A DNA stretch of 64,000 bases from Siphonodentalium dalli (taxonomy: Eukaryota; Mollusca; Scaphopoda; Gadilida; Siphonodentaliidae). Both the position numbers and the translations under genes were made by a program. The stretch is from the NCBI GenBank assembly GCA_032622095.1, contig CP136068.1, positions 159,111,465 through 159,175,464 on the forward strand, written 5' to 3'. Below are positions 1 through 11,333 of the stretch, in pieces. The notes below the pieces were generated by a model. The model saw nothing but the letters and a program-made list of their open reading frames with translations. It was not told the DNA's origin and ran no database searches. Within the stretch, counting starts at the first letter, position 1, and each line of letters starts with the position of its first letter.

Positions 1-1200
1 TACCATTTATAAATACTTAAGTGTGTACGGTATAGCCCATCGAGCGCACCATTAGTTATATAATTCTTAATACTGAACTGACAACGGACATATCGTGACG
101 ATTATATTGACGAAATAACGGATATATTCAGAAATTAAACACAATATACAAAATAATTTTAAAAAAGCGACTCCTTTAAAGAGATTTATTTTCCGATGAA
201 ATTTAAATTGACTAAATAACGGAGATATTCAAAACTGAAAACAATAAAATAAAAAAAAAAAACATTTGTTAATGCGCGTTTTTTCTCTCTCGAAGTAGTT
301 ATTTTCAAGAATGACCCAAACCTGCCCATGACCACCCACCCAATAGGTGAACTTTGACTTACATACGGCCAAAGTTCGTAATTTGTGTTGTTGTAAATTG
401 TTTCAGAGAACTCCGTTATTTCGTCGAAAATACGTTCTATATTGTCATTTTTTGGTTATAACCTCTGATAATGCTATGCGGATCGGGTGTTCGTGTACCT
501 TAAAATTATACAGTTAACATTATCCGGTATATAAAGAAGATTTATATATCTTAGTTTAGCCGCAATTATATAGTAAACATTGTCCGGTATATAAGGACGA
601 TTTGTGCTGTAATGTTAAAGTGAACATTATCTGGTATATAAAGATATTTTTTGTACCTTGTTTTAGTAAACACTGTCTGGTATATACAAAGATGATTAGT
701 AGTAGTAGCATATTTACTGCGCCATGAATATATAGGTTAAATTACAAATTAGGATATAGTTATACATATGATATGGTAACAGAGGATTGGAGTAAAAGTT
801 ATGCAAGTTATTGATGATCCTCTCCCTGTGTTCATAAGCGCTCATGAGAATATAATAAAGAGATGATAGTGTTGATAAGAAAGGATATACCAGGTTTAAG
901 TGCTTAAATATGTATACATGGGTTCTGACATCAAACTATAAAGAAAAGGGTAAGATCCAGGTTAATGCGATGTTACATTATTCTCCGGTGAAATGGTAGT
1001 TGGTCAAATGCATTTGTGAAATATGTTGCATGCCTTACACTAGACATCAATTGTTATTAAGGTAAATTTCCGCACAATAGGTCCGGAGCCATGGATACAC
1101 CCTTAAGTGCATTATGGCGATGTGTTGCTGCAATGGCATCAGCACAAGGTGTCGCATACATATAGTAACTTCGTTGTAAAAAGTACTGCGCTCGTGTTGG
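1..1200. other. AT-rich stretch, no gene seen
   Basis: No coding segment is recognisable on either strand. The stretch is AT-rich, has short poly-A runs near 170 and 240, and contains the degenerate minisatellite listed at 495-700. It may hold the 3' flank of the LINE that follows, whose 3' end I could not place. Confidence 0.5.
495..700. repeat. Degenerate minisatellite with the motif ATCCGGTATATAAAG
   Basis: Four or five imperfect units of about 50 bp share the core 'attatccggtatataaag', followed by 'gatttgtgtacctt'. The same family forms a cleaner array at 9063-9330. Confidence 0.65.
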
Positions 1201-1349
1201 GCCTCAGTTGAAACGACCAGTTGTCGAAATTTAAGATTGTACTATTTCAAATAAACGACTATTTAATTCATTGCTCATCTTCGGTATACCGAATAACAGG
1301 TCGATCACAGAAGTAACATGGATATCCGATCTAGTAAATTTTCCCAACA

Positions 1350-2027
1350 TCAATTGCCTAGCTTGGTTGTATAATGAACACTGAACAAATAATGATATGC
1401 GTCTTCACAATGATGACCGCATGGGCATAATAAGTTGTCGGCAATATGAGTCCGTTGTTTATCGAAATTTAGGTCACCACAATTATTTCGTAATCTACAT
1501 TGTAATACGTTCAATTTTCGTTGTCCTGTCTTATAGTATTGTGGTTGTTTCGGAATATCTACTGTAGCTCTACAAGGAGTATACATTTTGGTAAGCACGG
1601 TGGTTTTATTGAGTTCGCTCTGTACGCTCGTGGTGCCAGTGTTCCATTCCGAGATCATAGACGGAACAAAGGAGGATATCATGTGTGCACTTCTATTATT
1701 GTCATGTCTCAACCATAAAGGGTTTCTAAGTGGGTAATCGGTCAGTTCACCAGATGTTTTAGGTATCAAAGGTGTTAGGTATCTTGGAGTTTTTCCATCA
1801 ATTGTTTTATGCCATATACGTAATTTGTGCATTTTTCGTCTTTCTTTGAGCTTGGTCCAACCAGTTTCTATCAACACCCTGTCAGACGAGGCTGATCGTG
1901 TAAGGCCAGTAACAATGAGCCCGGTCTCGATCTGTAATCGCTCTAATTTATCCAAAAGATTGTCAGTAGCATTGCTCCAGAGTACATCACCATATTCCAT
2001 TAGAGGTAAAATATATGTTTTATACAT
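1350..2027 (-). pseudogene. LINE ORF2 C-terminal part
   Basis: An open stretch of 225 residues begins in the thumb region with 'YKTYILPLMEYGDVLW', a motif found just after the RT palm in CR1/jockey elements. It runs into 'LQCRLRNNCGDLNFD' and then the Cys/His cluster 'LCPCGHHCEDAYHYLFS'. Such C-terminal clusters are usual in these LINEs and are thought to bind nucleic acid. The last Cys of the usual H-x2-F-x-C is Val here. The piece is continuous with the RT piece at 2030-2697 apart from stops. Confidence 0.8.
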
Positions 2028-2029
2028 AA

Positions 2030-2697
2030 GATCAAGAATTTCTCTGTTTACTAATTTTTTTATTTTACGGAGCTGTGCTATACGAGAAGATACGCGTTTA
2101 CAGATGTCATCAATTTGGATATCCCAGTTTAGATTCGATTGTGGGGTTGTCCCCAGGTAGTTGTGGTGTGAGACTTGCTCTATTTCCTGGTTATCAAGTT
2201 CTAATTCGAGTATATCTAAATTTTTCGACGAAAGAAAATGACATAGACTTGGTTTTGTTTGGATTAAATGTCACCAACCATTTCCCAGAACACTTGTGCA
2301 CCCTGTCGGATATCTTCCGTTAGTGCATTTTCACCATCATGTAAAGTCGGTTGAACGCCGAAAAAGCAGGTGTCATCGGCGTACATACGTGTAGCTGAAT
2401 TAATAACTTTAGAGAGGTCGTTAATGTAAGTTAAATATAAAACAGACCGAGGATTTACCCCTGGGGCGCTCCCGACATAAGGAGATCGTATTCAGAGAAG
2501 GAGATATTGATTAGAACGCGTTGTTGGCGACCATTGAGATAACTTTTCAGCCAGTTAAGCAACTTCCCATTCACTCCATACTGTTTCAGTTTAAAAATCT
2601 GTCATCAGTGCCAGACCCTTTCAAACGCTTTTGAAATATCGCAAAAAATATTGCACTTGTTGCCGAATATTCATCCAGAGACTGACAAAGTGAGTGA
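2030..2697 (-). pseudogene. LINE reverse transcriptase, palm and catalytic part
   Basis: The minus strand encodes 'ISKAFERVWH', the fingers/palm motif normally written as DLSKAFD, then 'WLKSYLNGRQQRV', then the catalytic 'MYADDTCFF' with YADD at 2372-2383. The 'GAPQGSVLGPLL' motif is degraded. Stops and a frame change make it non-functional. Its N-terminal half continues on the far side of the inserted DNA transposon. Confidence 0.85.
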
Positions 2698-2699
2698 TA

Positions 2700-5272
2700 C
2701 ACTGTTAGAAAAAATACCGTCGCTTTAACGGTCTAAGACCACGCAACATCGCTGCCAACATTTGACCGTTAAACATACGGTCAGGCCGAAACATGTTCCA
2801 CGGTATAAAACAGTTTAAGGCAGACCGTAACCAATAACTGCCAGACCGTTGTATTTTTTACGGTTCAACATCGTTTAATTAATATCAAGACCGTAACTAA
2901 TATTATAAAGTTCAGACCAATGGTATTATTCATGAGTCAACACCAACTGGCTGCTCTTAATTTGCTAATTTACCATAGAATTAGCCAGGTTCCCATGGTG
3001 ACATGGTCGAAACTAGTATTATTCGTAACTGAAAAACACATCTTAGTTCTTATGTTACGATCACAGTTTTGATGAAATGTAAATCGTCAATGCATAAAGT
3101 GATTGACAATACTTATGAAACTTTGCAGTTTGCAGAGGATCAAGCTTGTTATCTGCCTCGTATAATTTAACCCGGAACAAGGCTGTGCACGCGTAATGTG
3201 TTCGCCTTTCACTAACTACTGCATAAATATGGATGTGAATAAAAAACAATACTAGTAATAGCTGATAAGCCAACCCAATGAAACCCATCACCATTCAGTT
3301 ATGAGTAATACTAATTTCAACCATTCTAAAACATGAATCGGCATGCCCTTTTAAGCCATAAAAGTACAAGCTTCACAGTTAAAACTCAAATTTATGTACA
3401 TGTAAAAGTAAAATATCTTAATGGCATACTTTTTGGTAACATGTAAGGCGTGAAATTGTCCAGTCACTTGTAAACACAGTTTTTGTCTTAACATGTGAAT
3501 CCGTACCTCATGACAATACAGTACCAGTCAGAGGAAGTGGTATTTTTAGGCGCACCTTTATTGCGATATTGAGCGTACTTAATTTAGAAAAAGGCGTGAT
3601 TATAGCACAATACCAAATATCTGTCAAGCGCTTATTACTGCAATATTGAACGCAAACTATTGCAATACTAAGCGCGCTAAATTTCATACATACCCGATAG
3701 TGTTATATTTATATTAGATAAATACTGTGCATATAGTGTACATATAGTGTACATATAGTATTTACAACTATAATTATATACATATCTAAAACATTGTCTC
3801 TATTTATACAATAAACCATATAGACGAAGCAATAATTTGATTTAAATGTCACAATTTTGAGCGCAAGATGTCGCAATATTAAGTGAAAAATATTGAGATA
3901 TTAAGCGCAAAATATTGCAATAATATCACAAGCGACTTGCTTATAAACGTTTCCACTTGCAATATTATTGCGATATTGGGCGCAAAAATAGCGCGCTTAA
4001 TATACCACTTCTTGTGATTGGTACTGTATATCAATAACAGCTAGTTGGGATTGGAACCTTCAAAACAACAGCAGATCCCATAATAACTGTGAGCGATGAC
4101 ATGCCTACAATGTTCTCCTGTAGTCGCACATTTTCAATGAAATGTTAAAGCATGATACATCAAACTGTATACTGGTATCACGACACTGACTTAGTATTAA
4201 TATCAGTGAGTCAGCCAAAGATAGTTTGATAAGAACATCCAACCAATAGTGTACTCCGGTAAATTTTCGTAATAACTTGACGATAACCGATAACATGGCA
4301 AATGATGACAATGTCCCATATCCACACGTTTCAATGAAAATTGATGAACATGGGATGAATTTGTCCGTGTAAATGTAAAGTTGGAATTGTAGATATGTGA
4401 TCATCCGTCACTGCGTGGCGTCAGTACATTGTTTACGGTGTTGTTGTTGACATTGAAGCTCTTATGAATTACATTGGTGCGTACAGTTCGTGTACATGTA
4501 TATCCTCTCTTGTAAATGTGCATGCATGTGCTTTGAAACAATCAGATTCAGGACACTGTCAACTGGATTGTCAACATTATAATAGTAATAGCGGCTCGTT
4601 GAGTCGTTGTTGTTATTATTGTCACTATTGGTTGACCTCGAGGTTTGTGTTAATTGTACCTGTATCCTCTTGTGTCAGTAAATGTGCCAGTGTTTTGATA
4701 ATAAGTCACAGCACTGCAATTTCAACATCAGTACTGCGTCGAATGAAGTCAGACCCCGGGCGGCGGATCATGCCATGATTCACATGAATCTCTACTCTCG
4801 AATTTAGTGGAAATTGTCAATGATTAAGCCGGTATTCGCAGAATTGAAACTTGTCCGGTTATCATAAGAACCTAAATCAGACCGTCTTAACAACTGTCCA
4901 CAATTGAAAAGTTAACAGTTTCCCCAAAACACAATAGTTTGATATCAACGATAAATCATAAAATTGGGAAGAAATGAGCTGATTGCTAAAGCGGGAACGT
5001 AACCCCGGAATGAGAATTACGTACCGTACTCATGACAATTCGTACGGATCCGCATAACACAGCATGAGAGTTATTGCCGTATATAATATGGTCTCCGATA
5101 ACTATACTATTGACTTTTGACGGCATGACTTTGAATCACGAAAATATGTAATTCAGACAATTTTCATGGGCACATAAGATAACGATATGGGACCGTCAAA
5201 CCGATGAAACGGTATGGGACCGTCGATTATGACGGCCCGAAACCGTCGAACCGACAGTAATGTCTAACAGTG
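2700..5272. mobile_element. CACTA/EnSpm-like DNA transposon, non-autonomous, copy A
   Basis: The element starts CACTGTTAGA and ends TCTAACAGTG, and is flanked by the dinucleotide TA on both sides (2698-2699 and 5273-5274). The subterminal 200 bp at each end are packed with ACCGT/ACGGT motifs in both orientations, as expected for CACTA subterminal repeats. Removing the element plus one TA restores the LINE reading frame (LIEL then YHSL), which proves the boundaries. No transposase is seen inside. A second, larger copy lies reversed at 48526-52624. The superfamily is inferred from the CACTG ends and subterminal motifs; the TA target alone would also suit Tc1/mariner or ISL2EU. Confidence 0.85.
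3519..4026. mobile_element. Tc1/mariner-like MITE nested in CACTA copy A
   Basis: The ends are inverted repeats of about 27 bp (CAGTACCAGTCAGAGGAAG at the left, matching reversed at the right) flanked by TA. The inside is AT-rich with repeated 'caatattgagcgc'-type motifs. The same MITE sits at the matching place in copy B (51331-51807), so it was present before the host element moved. Confidence 0.8.
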
Positions 5273-5274
5273 TA

Positions 5275-5895
5275 CAATTCAATCAACTGAAGAGACGTAC
5301 AGTGCCCTGGCGTAAAACCAGATTGATACCATATAGTAAATTATTTTCAGTGAACTGAACCTTTAAGTATTCAAGGGTAACTTTCTCAACAGTCTTTGCT
5401 AGGCAGGGCAGAAATGAAATAGGGTGGTAATTATTGGGATCAGAGCGTTCATTCTTTTATAGATCGAAATCACATTTTCCTTCTTCCACTCGCTGGGAAA
5501 TATTTCAGTCAAGTGACAATTTGAAATGTTTCAAGAGGGGTGTAACAATAGATGGAAGTGTTCCTTGTAGCATTCTAACAGTTATTCCGTCGTGCCCTGA
5601 TGCTTTGTTCGGTTTGATGGACCGTATAGCTTCTTCGATATCTTCCGTTTTCAATTATATCTCCGAGATAGGGTGGCTTTGTCAACATCTTCGTACATCA
5701 GTGTGCCAGTTCCGTCACATAAAGGATGAATTGCAGCTTTTGTGTTTGTATTTAAAATTTCTTTAACAGAGTGCCAAAAATATTTCACAGATGGTTGATT
5801 TTTTATGTCCTTCCGACGCGTTTCCTCGTGACTATTTCTTGCAATTTTTCATATTGTTGAGGATGTTCCTAATTTTTATAAACCTTAGTCCAATC
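5275..5895 (-). pseudogene. LINE reverse transcriptase, N-terminal part
   Basis: The minus strand reads through 'FPSEWKKENVISIYK' and 'NNYHPISFLPCLAKTVEK', the first conserved RT blocks (normally NYRPISLLP). It then gives 'LQLIEL', which runs straight into the segment beyond the transposon insertion. Stops and frame changes are present. Confidence 0.75.
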
Positions 5896-6959
5896 TTATT
5901 CTTTCTTAGATTTAAGAGCTTTCTCACGTGCACGGTCCCTTTTTCCAAGCATGGTGCGAAGCTCTGAATTGAACCAGTGTTTGTCTTTTTGTATGATTAA
6001 GGCTCTGGTCTTAGGAACAGTTTCATCCATTATACCTAGAAATTTAGAAGTAAAATTTTGGACAGCAGAGTCGATGTTAGGTACATAACATTGTGACCAG
6101 TCTGCGTTGTCTATCAGGCTCCTAGCTCGAACAAAGTCAGCATTAGCATAATTTCTCACTGTTCGGTAATAGCATCTGTTGGGTCCATAGTCATACTTTA
6201 ATATTGATACCACTGCGTAGTGATCCAAGACACCTAGAATTACTACTTCAGAGTAATGACTCACTATATTGCCTGTGACAGGGTGCTAGTGGTCGAGGTA
6301 ACCGTGGTGGGTGACGTAATTAGGTTACGAAAGCTGTAATAATGTATCAAAGACGAAATTTCCGACGATGGGTCTAGGGCGTTAGAATTAAAATCCCCCA
6401 TCAATATAATCGGAATGTTAAGGTCAAGTGCCTCAAACACCGATGTGTTTAGAAGATTCCAATACTCCCGGTTACAAAACTGATCAGAACTGTAAGACAC
6501 ACAAATGAGGTAGCCTGAGTTTTTGGGAAATAATCTAAACCACATTAGTGAATCGTCGAATTCCAAGCACGATACACGCTCGTACAAAACATGTTCGACA
6601 AATTACAATACTATACCTCCGCCATGGCATGAGCCATCTGATCTGACTGGTTCTGTAAAATGGTTGTGTTTTAATTCTGATGAAAGAAAGTTGTTGTCGA
6701 TATGCGTTTCAGTAAAACAAATTATTTCGTAGTCTGAGACGAAGTCGGCTATCTTTTCGAGTTTGTACCTGATACTTCGAATATTCAAGTGGAAAACTGA
6801 TAGGGTACGTGTTTCGTTATGTGGCATAGCACCATTAGGACCTGGTTTCACGTTTCCACTTATTATAAATAATAGGGAGAGAAATAATGCAAATCGTAAA
6901 TATTTATATACTATGCTAGAAGATGAGATCAGGAAGTTATTTAAACGTGTCGATCCCAA
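5896..6959 (-). pseudogene. LINE endonuclease domain in three frames
   Basis: Three overlapping or abutting open stretches cover the domain. 6603-6959 holds 'FHLNIRSIRYKLEK' and 'CFTETHID' (the N and E metal-site motifs). 6264-6587 holds 'PIILMGDFNS' (GDFN motif). 5896-6264 holds 'LDHYAVVS' (the terminal DH motif, usually SDH) and the linker 'DKHWFNSELR'. The start has a hydrophobic run followed by 'SGNVKPGPN', at the place where CR1/L2-type elements often carry SGDVExNPGP. Frame breaks between the pieces show decay. Confidence 0.8.
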
Positions 6960-7074
6960 TGGCTACAACTTGAGCTGATAACAAATTGGAATACCCCGAT
7001 GGTTGATCGGTACTGTTGAAGACTAACCTCATTTGAAATGGTGTTTAAAAAGCAAATTTTAATTATAACCATAC

Positions 7075-7121
7075 GGGGTTTGACGACTTCGGCTTTCTGG
7101 GTCCATTGCACCGTTACAGTT
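7075..7121 (-). CDS. Candidate exon 6 of receptor gene A
   Basis: This minus-strand stretch has a pyrimidine-rich acceptor ending in AACTAG, 47 bp of open sequence, and a GT after CCCC. In the phase set by exon 5 it reads 'G-TVTVQWTQKAEVVKP'. The 'VQW' could correspond to the GEW/EW position that precedes loop C in nicotinic receptors. Support is only phase and this weak match; the donor (GTATGG) is not strong. It could be chance. Confidence 0.35.
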
Positions 7122-8157
7122 CTAGTTGAATAAGGAGATATTGTAGATGTGGAGTATAAACATACAATATAAAAGAAGAAACAATACCAGATATGCATAT
7201 CTTGCATTATATAATGCATGTGGTTAGCCAGCAAATCGGGCATACTTTGTAGAGTACAGCGCAAAGTTGCGACGTTTGGGGACAAGCAAGCTACAACATG
7301 GACCATGCACTAATTCATGCAAATTGCGTAATATTAACCCGTTCTCATTTAACATGTAAAGTGTGTAAAAAAATATATTTTAAGAGAATGAGGTCCAAAT
7401 GATGTCCCCACCATCGAAGCTTTGTGGTCCTGTAAAATTATATTAACGACAATGAAGGTTCGATCAAAAACTCAAAGTTAAATTGGAGAATATCTACAAT
7501 CATACAAAGAACTTAAGTCAATGTTCAATTGTCATACCAAAACAAATGAAATGAGTCGCACGCAATTGCGATGTTTCCGATATTTATAAAGTTTGGAAAA
7601 CCCATGACGTCACGCATAAACAAGGAAGTCAACATCGTGGGCTACAAAAGTTGACACCACGAATACACATCGGATTATAAAATATGCCGTTCGCTTTTGA
7701 AGGAAACAATTTGTTATCTAGCGTTGGGTATTGTATAAATCATACCAGTGAGGTTTAGGCCTTCATTATTTTAGCATTGAGCACACAAGGCGAAAGTCCA
7801 CACACTGACACAGTAAACAATTCATGTAATATGGCTTCACATATATTATATGTTATATAATATAGTTAATAACACCGTGCTTGTGCACATATAAATAGGT
7901 ACATGTACAATCACCATATATGAGACTACGCGAAACCACATGTTGGAGTTAGGATGTATTTAGAGACAATATTAGGGTTATTTTAGCCCTCAATTATACA
8001 TGTACATGTATATAACACCATTATTCTCAAATTAGCTAATTGTAGCTTACTGTGTGAGTGCATGAATTATAAATTTGATGGCGTCTCAGATCTCAAACAA
8101 TTTGATTGTTTTGCTTGTGGCATATGTAATAGGATTATAACTATAAACATCAGTTAC
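7122..8157. other. Intron 5 sequence, no feature recognised
   Basis: AT-rich sequence with no recognisable coding, RNA or transposon signal, apart from short direct repeats of 'catgtacatgta' type near 7900-8010. Confidence 0.5.
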
Positions 8158-8440
8158 GTTAATCAGCTCAAACTTGTTATTAGTATACTGACAATTATAT
8201 TTCGTACCAGTTTGGCTAGTACCTGGAGTGCTACATGCCATACATACTACGAATATAATTAATCGACTCAAACTTGTTATTAGTATACCGACAAATGTAT
8301 TTCGTACCAATTTGATTAATACGTGGAATGTTACATGCCGTGCATACTAAAAATACAATTAATCGACTCAAACTTGTTATTAGATTAAACACAATTTTGT
8401 ATCATGTCAGTTTGACTAATACTTGGAGTGCCATAGGATA
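8158..8440. repeat. Three tandem units of about 100 bp
   Basis: The phrase 'ctcaaacttgttattag' recurs at about 8166, 8267 and 8367, each followed by 'tttcgtacca' or a variant and 'tggagtgctacatgcc' or a variant. This is a diverged three-copy tandem repeat. Confidence 0.75.
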
Positions 8441-8680
8441 TTAACAGTTAAATGTTCTCCAACATATGGCTTTACTCGGCTCAATAGTATTAACAATTGT
8501 AAAGCAAATAGCCGAATACTATCATTTAATGACATCAACATTTTCTATCAATTTTATCTTGAAGCTATTATGTGTAATATTGTTAAATAGAACCGTTGTA
8601 ATTGTTTGGCCCTAAGCTCCTGGAAATTAGTCAAGTTTACTACACTGAGTGTGATGCTCCCCCAGCCGTAAGTACATGTA

Positions 8681-9058
8681 TCAATATTTACACAAAAATG
8701 AAACAGATATTAAATGTGTTTTTTTTGGAGTCTTCTCCCCCGGCACATGTCTTATCATTAGGCACGATTTCCTGTCGCTGCGGCTATTTGAGGGCGGACT
8801 GGTTTGGTCACATCTATACCGCAGATGTTTAGAGTCTTCTGTGCACTTGTTGAAGAGTTTCCCATCCATGGACCAATATGAGTTTATTTTTTCTTCTTTA
8901 TTGAAGTTTGCCAGCAATTTCATTAAATCTTGTCGTCGACTAGTGAGGTCCTCGCAAATAAGGACAAAAGACTTGCCTTTCAGGAGAATGTTGGACCTAT
9001 ATATCAAATCCTTGACATACCACTGTGTGAATCTTACAATTATGTTCACAATGTTCAC
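8681..9058 (-). pseudogene. LINE ORF1 fragment (L1/Tx1-type)
   Basis: The minus-strand frame reads 'IIVRFTQWYVKDLIY', then 'LLKGKSFVLICEDLTSRRQD', then 'KINSYWSMDGKLF' and 'KCTEDSK'. This is the layout of the conserved C-terminal domain of L1-like ORF1 proteins, as in 'V.FT....R..IY..R..LKGK...I.EDLT..R'. No flanking ORF2 is found here. It may belong to the same LINE class as the endonuclease fragment at 58.7-59.8 kb. It lies in intron 5 of receptor gene A. Confidence 0.6.
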
Positions 9059-9062
9059 AACA

Positions 9063-9330
9063 CAGTTGATTTGTGTACCTTATTTAGTAAACATTATCCG
9101 GTATACAACGTTGATTTGTGTACGTTATCCGGTATATACAGTTGATTTGTGTACCTTATTTAGTAAACATTATCCGGTATGTACAAAGATGATTTGTGCA
9201 CCTTATTTTTAGCTCGATATATAAAGATGATTTATGTACTTTAAAATTATAATGTAAACATGGTCCGGTATATAAAGATGATTTGTGTACATTATCTGGT
9301 ATATAAAGATGGTTTGTGTACCTTATTTTA
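9063..9330. repeat. Minisatellite abutting receptor exon 5
   Basis: Imperfect units of about 35-55 bp with 'gatttgtgtaccttattt' and 'attatccggtatataaag'. The array starts within about 15 bp of the proposed exon-5 donor, on its intron side. It is the same family as 495-700. Confidence 0.75.
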
Positions 9331-9342
9331 GCTGTAACCAAC

Positions 9343-9549
9343 CCGTTGGGTACTGCGATCCGGACGAACTCTGATGTGTATCCGACAACTGAGAATTTGA
9401 TTTCACATTGGTGCTCGTCAAATGGAAAAAAATCGGCGCTCATTTCACATGACGTTATGATGTTACCCAGAAATCGCCATTCCAGTTTTCCAGCCGATGT
9501 GATCTGTATTGGGATATCGGGTGATCGGAGCAATGTCATCGATCCATGG
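9343..9549 (-). CDS. Receptor gene A exon 5: Cys-loop of a nicotinic-like subunit
   Basis: This 207-bp exon encodes 68 residues plus split codons. After the acceptor TTCTAG it reads 'HGSMTLLRSPDIPIQ', then 'ITSAGKLEWRF' (family pattern: I.SDG.V.W.PP), then 'TSCEMSADFFPFDEHQC'. The last is the signature Cys-loop: two Cys with exactly 13 residues between them and the FPFD core. It then gives 'EIKFSVVGYTSEFV', matching the KFGSWTYD position. The phase-2 start completes the Ser codon begun by exon 4. The donor chosen is CGG|GTTGGT, which is weak; a later GT in the adjoining minisatellite is possible. The Trp-rich agonist positions of true acetylcholine receptors are only partly kept, so the ligand is not predictable. 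Confidence 0.9.
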
Positions 9550-9726
9550 CTAGAATATTGGAATTAAGGTGATACATAACTGTTGAAATGAATCGACATA
9601 CATCATGAGAGTTTGTATGTATGCATGACAGTTGGGTGAGAGTGGCATGAACGATTGTAACGCGCACTTTCTTTAGACGATTTTAACCCATTCATGACTG
9701 GAGCTTCTTGAAATTTTGCGAAAACC

Positions 9727-10090
9727 CTGTGGCTATGCATTCTCTTCTATATGAGAGTCGACAAAAAAAAACATGAAAAAAATTATTACAAATTGTTAAA
9801 GAATGTAAGAAAAATTATAAAAATTGATAAAGAATGTAAGAACAAATTATAACTAATGATACAACTTTTAAAGAATATATGACAAATATGATAAAAATTG
9901 TTATCGCATTTGAGAAAACTGATAAAGATTGTTAAATAATGTAAGAAAAAATAATAATCAATTGTGAAAGAATGTAAGATACATTGATAAAAAATGATTA
10001 AAAAAATTGTGAGGCCAATGCATTCTGTTATCTATCCGAGGCGACCTATGGTCGACTCGCATATATAAGAGAATGCATTGGCACGTGGTA
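9727..10090. mobile_element. Palindrome-ended AT-rich repeat element
   Basis: The left border has half of the palindrome ('tgcattctcttctatatgag'). The right border (10014-10082) is a complete 69-bp self-palindrome. Between them lie tandem variants of 'attgttaaagaatgtaagaa'. The same palindrome and the same A/T core occur at 46.5-46.75 kb, so this looks like a fold-back transposon family. No coding capacity. Confidence 0.6.
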
Positions 10091-11222
10091 TTTAATGCTG
10101 CGCCAGCGCAGCCCCCGTCATGAAATTACTAACAGTTAATGACAGAGTCATTCATATTACTTAAAGTTTTAAACTACTTTATGAAAAATAAACGTTACGT
10201 TTATTACGTCAAAGTAGCTTTATTAGGTCAACGTAGCTTTATTATGTTAGTACTACTTTCATGACGTAATTGTATATTGAAATTGTGCAGGTAACTAGGG
10301 ACGTCAACCGACCTGAATGACGTCATTGTGATTTTGGGACCTTTCTATCGTCCATAATTCACCGCAATTGATACAAAATTCGTAAACGGATATGTGTTTT
10401 CGCTCTAAACATCTATAAACCATTAGCTAAAGGCCAGCTTAGAATAACTATTAAAAAAATCTAACGAACTATTTCGCTCTAAGCTGCACTCCGGTTTTTG
10501 CACGTCATTAATGCTAATCAGTTTGATTGTGACGTAATAAATATAAGGCGTAATCGAAGTAACGAATGTAAAACTGATGAAAATGACAGATTGTCCGCAC
10601 AAAATGCATGTTTGTGCGATGGATAAATAAAATATGTAGCTATTGTTGTCCCTAAAACTGTTTTTGTCCGCTCGGGGGATTTGGCATCAACTGGACTCGG
10701 CAGGACCTCGCCCAATATATGCTCAAAACCCTCTCACGGATATAAACAGTTTAAGTGACGACACTAGCTACATATTATATATATATATATATATATATGT
10801 AACGTTTTTGTTGTCAATTTCCATCAACCATATAGGGAATCGAACGGCGTGATTTAAACACATAAGCGATGGGGTGAGGACAGGGCACATACATTGATAA
10901 CACGTGTATGTCGTCAGGGATAAGATTGGATCAAAAAAATGTATAAATCATTTTTGTCCCAACACCCGGTTGTAACTAGCAATCTGATTGGCTACGACGC
11001 CACGTTTAAATCACCATGTCCCCCGTCACCCTTGGCAGTGGGGTATAAGAGAACGTAAGTGAAACATCGATGGTATATGAATGACCCTTGAACTAGCCGT
11101 TTCCACCAATCGTGACGTTGCCATTTCACAGCGATTTTGACGTCACCTGACGCCGGATCCTTAGTCGGCTACTGAAGTATTGTGAATTAATCGGAGAACC
11201 TATGAAAAAACGCTTAATTTAA
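10091..11222. other. Intron 4 sequence with a TA microsatellite
   Basis: No gene is recognised. A perfect TA run lies at about 10771-10798. Short direct repeats of 'gtcaaagtagctttatta' type occur near 10208-10245. The 'gcgccagcgcagcccc' tail just after the palindrome recurs at about 46350. Confidence 0.5.
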
Positions 11223-11333
11223 GGGGACAAAATTGTTGTGGAGACAAAATATCTGGATGTCTCTTTTTGAACACCATCGGCTCCGCCTCGGGGTTCAAAA
11301 TCGACATCCAGGTATTAAATCTCCATGTACCCC
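11223..11333. repeat. Fold-back hairpin of about 110 bp
   Basis: The left arm starts 'ggggacaaaattg', and 'tatctggatgtc' pairs with 'gacatccaggta' in the right arm, which ends 'ccatgtacccc'. The centre is 'ggctccgcc'. The whole can form an imperfect long hairpin, typical of a small MITE. Confidence 0.6.

Larger units (their letters stand above)
1350..6959 (-). mobile_element. Non-LTR retrotransposon (LINE, jockey/CR1-like), decayed and split
   Basis: Read on the minus strand, the order is an N-terminal hydrophobic start, an apurinic-type endonuclease, a reverse transcriptase and a C-terminal Cys/His region. This is the usual ORF2 order of CR1/jockey-type LINEs. A 2.57-kb DNA transposon (2700-5272) interrupts the reverse transcriptase. 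Outside it, the endonuclease needs at least two frame changes and the RT has stops, so the copy is dead. It lies downstream (on the minus strand) of the receptor exons 5 and 6. The exact clade and both ends are uncertain. Confidence 0.85.

Noticed and set aside
3061-3294. Hydrophobic minus-strand frame in CACTA copy A
   Set aside because: The matching part of copy B is not open in the same way and no family motif is present.
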